Below the pieces are notes generated by a model, which worked only from the letters and a program-made list of their open reading frames with translations, ran no database searches and was not told where the DNA came from. This document shows, piece by piece, positions 7,309 to 8,945 of a stretch of 8,945 bases of DNA (the stretch's first letter is position 1; each line of letters begins with the position of its first letter). The translations under genes were made by a program, and so were the position numbers. Source of the stretch: an uncultured Bacillota bacterium (GTDB lineage: Bacteria; Bacillota_I; Bacilli_A; RFN20; CAG-449); contig CAJKZK010000074.1 of the NCBI GenBank assembly GCA_905204225.1, forward strand, positions 1 to 8,945. Direction: 5' to 3'.

Positions 7309-8945
7309 TTTCTACATCTTCCTTTCTTTTTAATATAAATGAAGCAATAGTTAAGCCTAAACATGCAAATGTAATAACTCCTACACCTATTTCTAAGCCA
7401 AGAATTAAGTTCTTCCACCAAGGTGTAACTTCAACAATTAAAACACCCGATTTTAGACCATTCATAGTATTTGAATGAACTTGAGCATATAAATTATTTT
7501 TACAAGCTCTTCTAATACCTTGGGCTACTACAGGATTTGATTTATATTCACCAAATTCATTACCTTCTTTACCCATCATCCAAAGATCTTGTCCTGCTAC
7601 CACTCCATTAACTAAAGCCATCTTATGAGTCATAAAATCAGCTGCACCCGCATCAGTTTCGACAACACCTTTAAAGCCCCATTCATTTCTTAAAACTTCA
7701 GTTAATAAGCCTTTATGTGCTCCAGTCCAAGTACATCCAATTCTATTAAACGATGACATTAAACCAATTGTACTGTCTTCTTCTATTGAATATTGGAAGG
7801 CTTTTAAATATATTTCTCTAATAGTTTGTTCATTAGCAAAAGTAGCTACACCATATCTATTTCTTTCTTGATCATTCATTAAGAAATGTTTTGCAAAAGC
7901 AATAACTCCTTTACTTGTTAATCCTTTTAATTCAGCATTAAGCATTAAACCAGAAAGAACACCATCTTCAGAATAATATTCAAAATTTCTTCCAGAATTA
8001 TTACTTCTATGTATATTAGCACCCGGTCCATAAATACCAGTATAACCATTAGCTAACATTTCCATACCAAATGCTTCACCCATTTCTTCAATTAAAGGAA
8101 GATTAAATGTAGTGGCCATTAGTGTTTCACTAGGATAAGCATTTGTACCTTCAGCAAGTCTCATACCAGCTGGCCCATCCATAGATTTTGCTCCAGGAGC
8201 GTTAATAGAAGCTGCACCTGCAATTGCATTAGAACCATATAAAACTAATTTACATTGTTCTTCATAAGACATTTGATCAAGTAATTGATTCCATTTTTCA
8301 CTATTATAATCATCATACATTAAATCAATTAATGATAAACCATTGTCTTGATTATATAAAGGCATATTTACACCTTCAGTATTATTTACTTCTTCACTAG
8401 CAAGAGTATATTGCATATCATTAATCATATCTAAATTAGTACATTTTAATGATGCACCTGTTGGATATGTACCTTCCCAATTACTTCTTGATAAATAAGT
8501 TGTTTTTTGATCTTGAGTATTTTTATATAAATTAACATCAGCATCTTCAAATTGATTAGTAATTTTATTACCAGTTTTTTCACTTATTGAATATGTAGTA
8601 AAATCATCTTCTGTTTTTTCAATTTTATAAACATATTTAGCATCACCTTGATTATCATAATAACTACTACTTGCATTTTTAGCTTTTAAAATATTATTTA
8701 ACGCATCATGAGAAGATAAACCAGTTGCTAAATAATAATCACCTTTTTCTAAAATATAAGTTTTCTTATTATATGAATCGTAAGAAGTTAAATCTTTTTC
8801 TTTAATAGTAACATTTAAAGTTTGTTCTTCATTTGGTTTTAATGATTTAGTTTTAGCAAAACCAACTAATTCTACACTAGCTTTTTCAATATTATTTTGT
8901 TTATCATATTCAGTATATGGTTTTTGTAAATATACTTGGAATGTA
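7298..8945 (-). CDS. Membrane-anchored glycoside hydrolase family 3, permuted order (5' end outside window)
   Basis: The frame is open from the stop at 7298-7300 to the window edge, giving at least 548 residues. The ATG at 8428 is internal and is not the start. Visible residues 1-85 match the fibronectin-III-like domain of GH3 enzymes (VYLQKPY, VELVGFAKTKSLKPNEEQTL, LEKGDYYLATGLSSHDAL). A linker with LSRSNWEGTYP follows, then the GH3 N-terminal TIM barrel (about 219-475): SMDGPAGMR, GPGANIHR with GRNFEYYSED, AKHFLMND, SSFNRIG, LLTEVLRNEWGFKGVVETDAG. The predicted nucleophile is Asp431 (codon 7654-7652). A hydrophobic segment (about 512-538) and KRKEDVENEK end the protein, suggesting a membrane anchor with a cytoplasmic tail. 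The GH3 C-terminal domain, which usually supplies the acid/base, should lie upstream of the window. It probably hydrolyses terminal beta-linked sugars outside the cell; the sugar cannot be told. The gene overlaps the next lipoprotein gene by 11 bp. Confidence 0.88.
   Translation of the reverse strand, partial: TFQVYLQKPYTEYDKQNNIEKASVELVGFAKTKSLKPNEEQTLNVTIKEKDLTSYDSYNKKTYILEKGDYYLATGLSSHDALNNILKAKNASSSYYDNQGDAKYVYKIEKTEDDFTTYSISEKTGNKITNQFEDADVNLYKNTQDQKTTYLSRSNWEGTYPTGASLKCTNLDMINDMQYTLASEEVNNTEGVNMPLYNQDNGLSLIDLMYDDYNSEKWNQLLDQMSYEEQCKLVLYGSNAIAGAASINAPGAKSMDGPAGMRLAEGTNAYPSETLMATTFNLPLIEEMGEAFGMEMLANGYTGIYGPGANIHRSNNSGRNFEYYSEDGVLSGLMLNAELKGLTSKGVIAFAKHFLMNDQERNRYGVATFANEQTIREIYLKAFQYSIEEDSTIGLMSSFNRIGCTWTGAHKGLLTEVLRNEWGFKGVVETDAGAADFMTHKMALVNGVVAGQDLWMMGKEGNEFGEYKSNPVVAQGIRRACKNNLYAQVHSNTMNGLKSGVLIVEVTPWWKNLILGLEIGVGVITFACLGLTIASFILKRKEDVENEK

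Noticed and set aside
8426..8428. ATG at 8428 as the start of the GH3 protein
   Set aside because: The frame is open upstream to the window edge and encodes a recognisable GH3 FnIII-like domain and linker, so this Met is internal.

Overview
The window is very AT-rich and densely coding. Tryptophan is encoded by TGG and I see no TGA read through, so the standard bacterial code fits. Start sites carry ordinary Shine-Dalgarno sequences, and the secreted proteins have Gram-positive-style lipoprotein signals followed by Ser/Asn-rich linkers. Together this suggests a low-GC Bacillota, most likely an uncultured gut or rumen Bacilli/Erysipelotrichia-type organism. That assignment is an inference from style, not from a marker gene.

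Layout. Positions 1-19 hold the first codons of a minus-strand gene that leaves the window, with a good SD and promoter. Positions 20-219 are a divergent regulatory region. It contains three near-identical ACGCTTTTC elements at exactly 33-bp spacing and a degenerate fourth. The plus-strand gene at 220-1305 encodes a stand-alone PTS_EIIC_2/PfoR-like membrane protein. It meets, tail to tail with no intervening base, a minus-strand two-component system: a LytTR response regulator (3369-2653) followed by an AgrC/VirS-like GHKL histidine kinase (2652-1306), also without a gap.

A perfect 10-bp-stem terminator (3404-3425) separates that system from an upstream minus-strand operon of three cell-surface proteins. 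In transcription order these are: a glycoside hydrolase family 3 enzyme whose 5' end lies outside the window (8945-7298), a 422-residue Cys-rich lipoprotein with two probable beta-sandwich domains (7308-6040), and an 865-residue lipoprotein (6033-3436). The last has a Big2 Ig-like domain and five carbohydrate-binding-like modules of two types in the order A-B-A-A-B. The three genes overlap or lie a few bases apart.

The GH3 frame is open through the whole right edge of the window. It starts upstream of 8945 with a GH3-type fibronectin-III-like domain, and the catalytic TIM-barrel domain follows it. This is the permuted GH3 order, with a C-terminal membrane anchor.

Working model (inference): the operon builds a membrane-tethered glycan-capture and hydrolysis module on the cell surface. 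The neighbouring LytTR system and PfoR-like membrane protein form a regulatory unit that may act at the repeat-rich divergent promoter. The glycan substrate, the inducing signal and any functional link between the halves cannot be read from the sequence.
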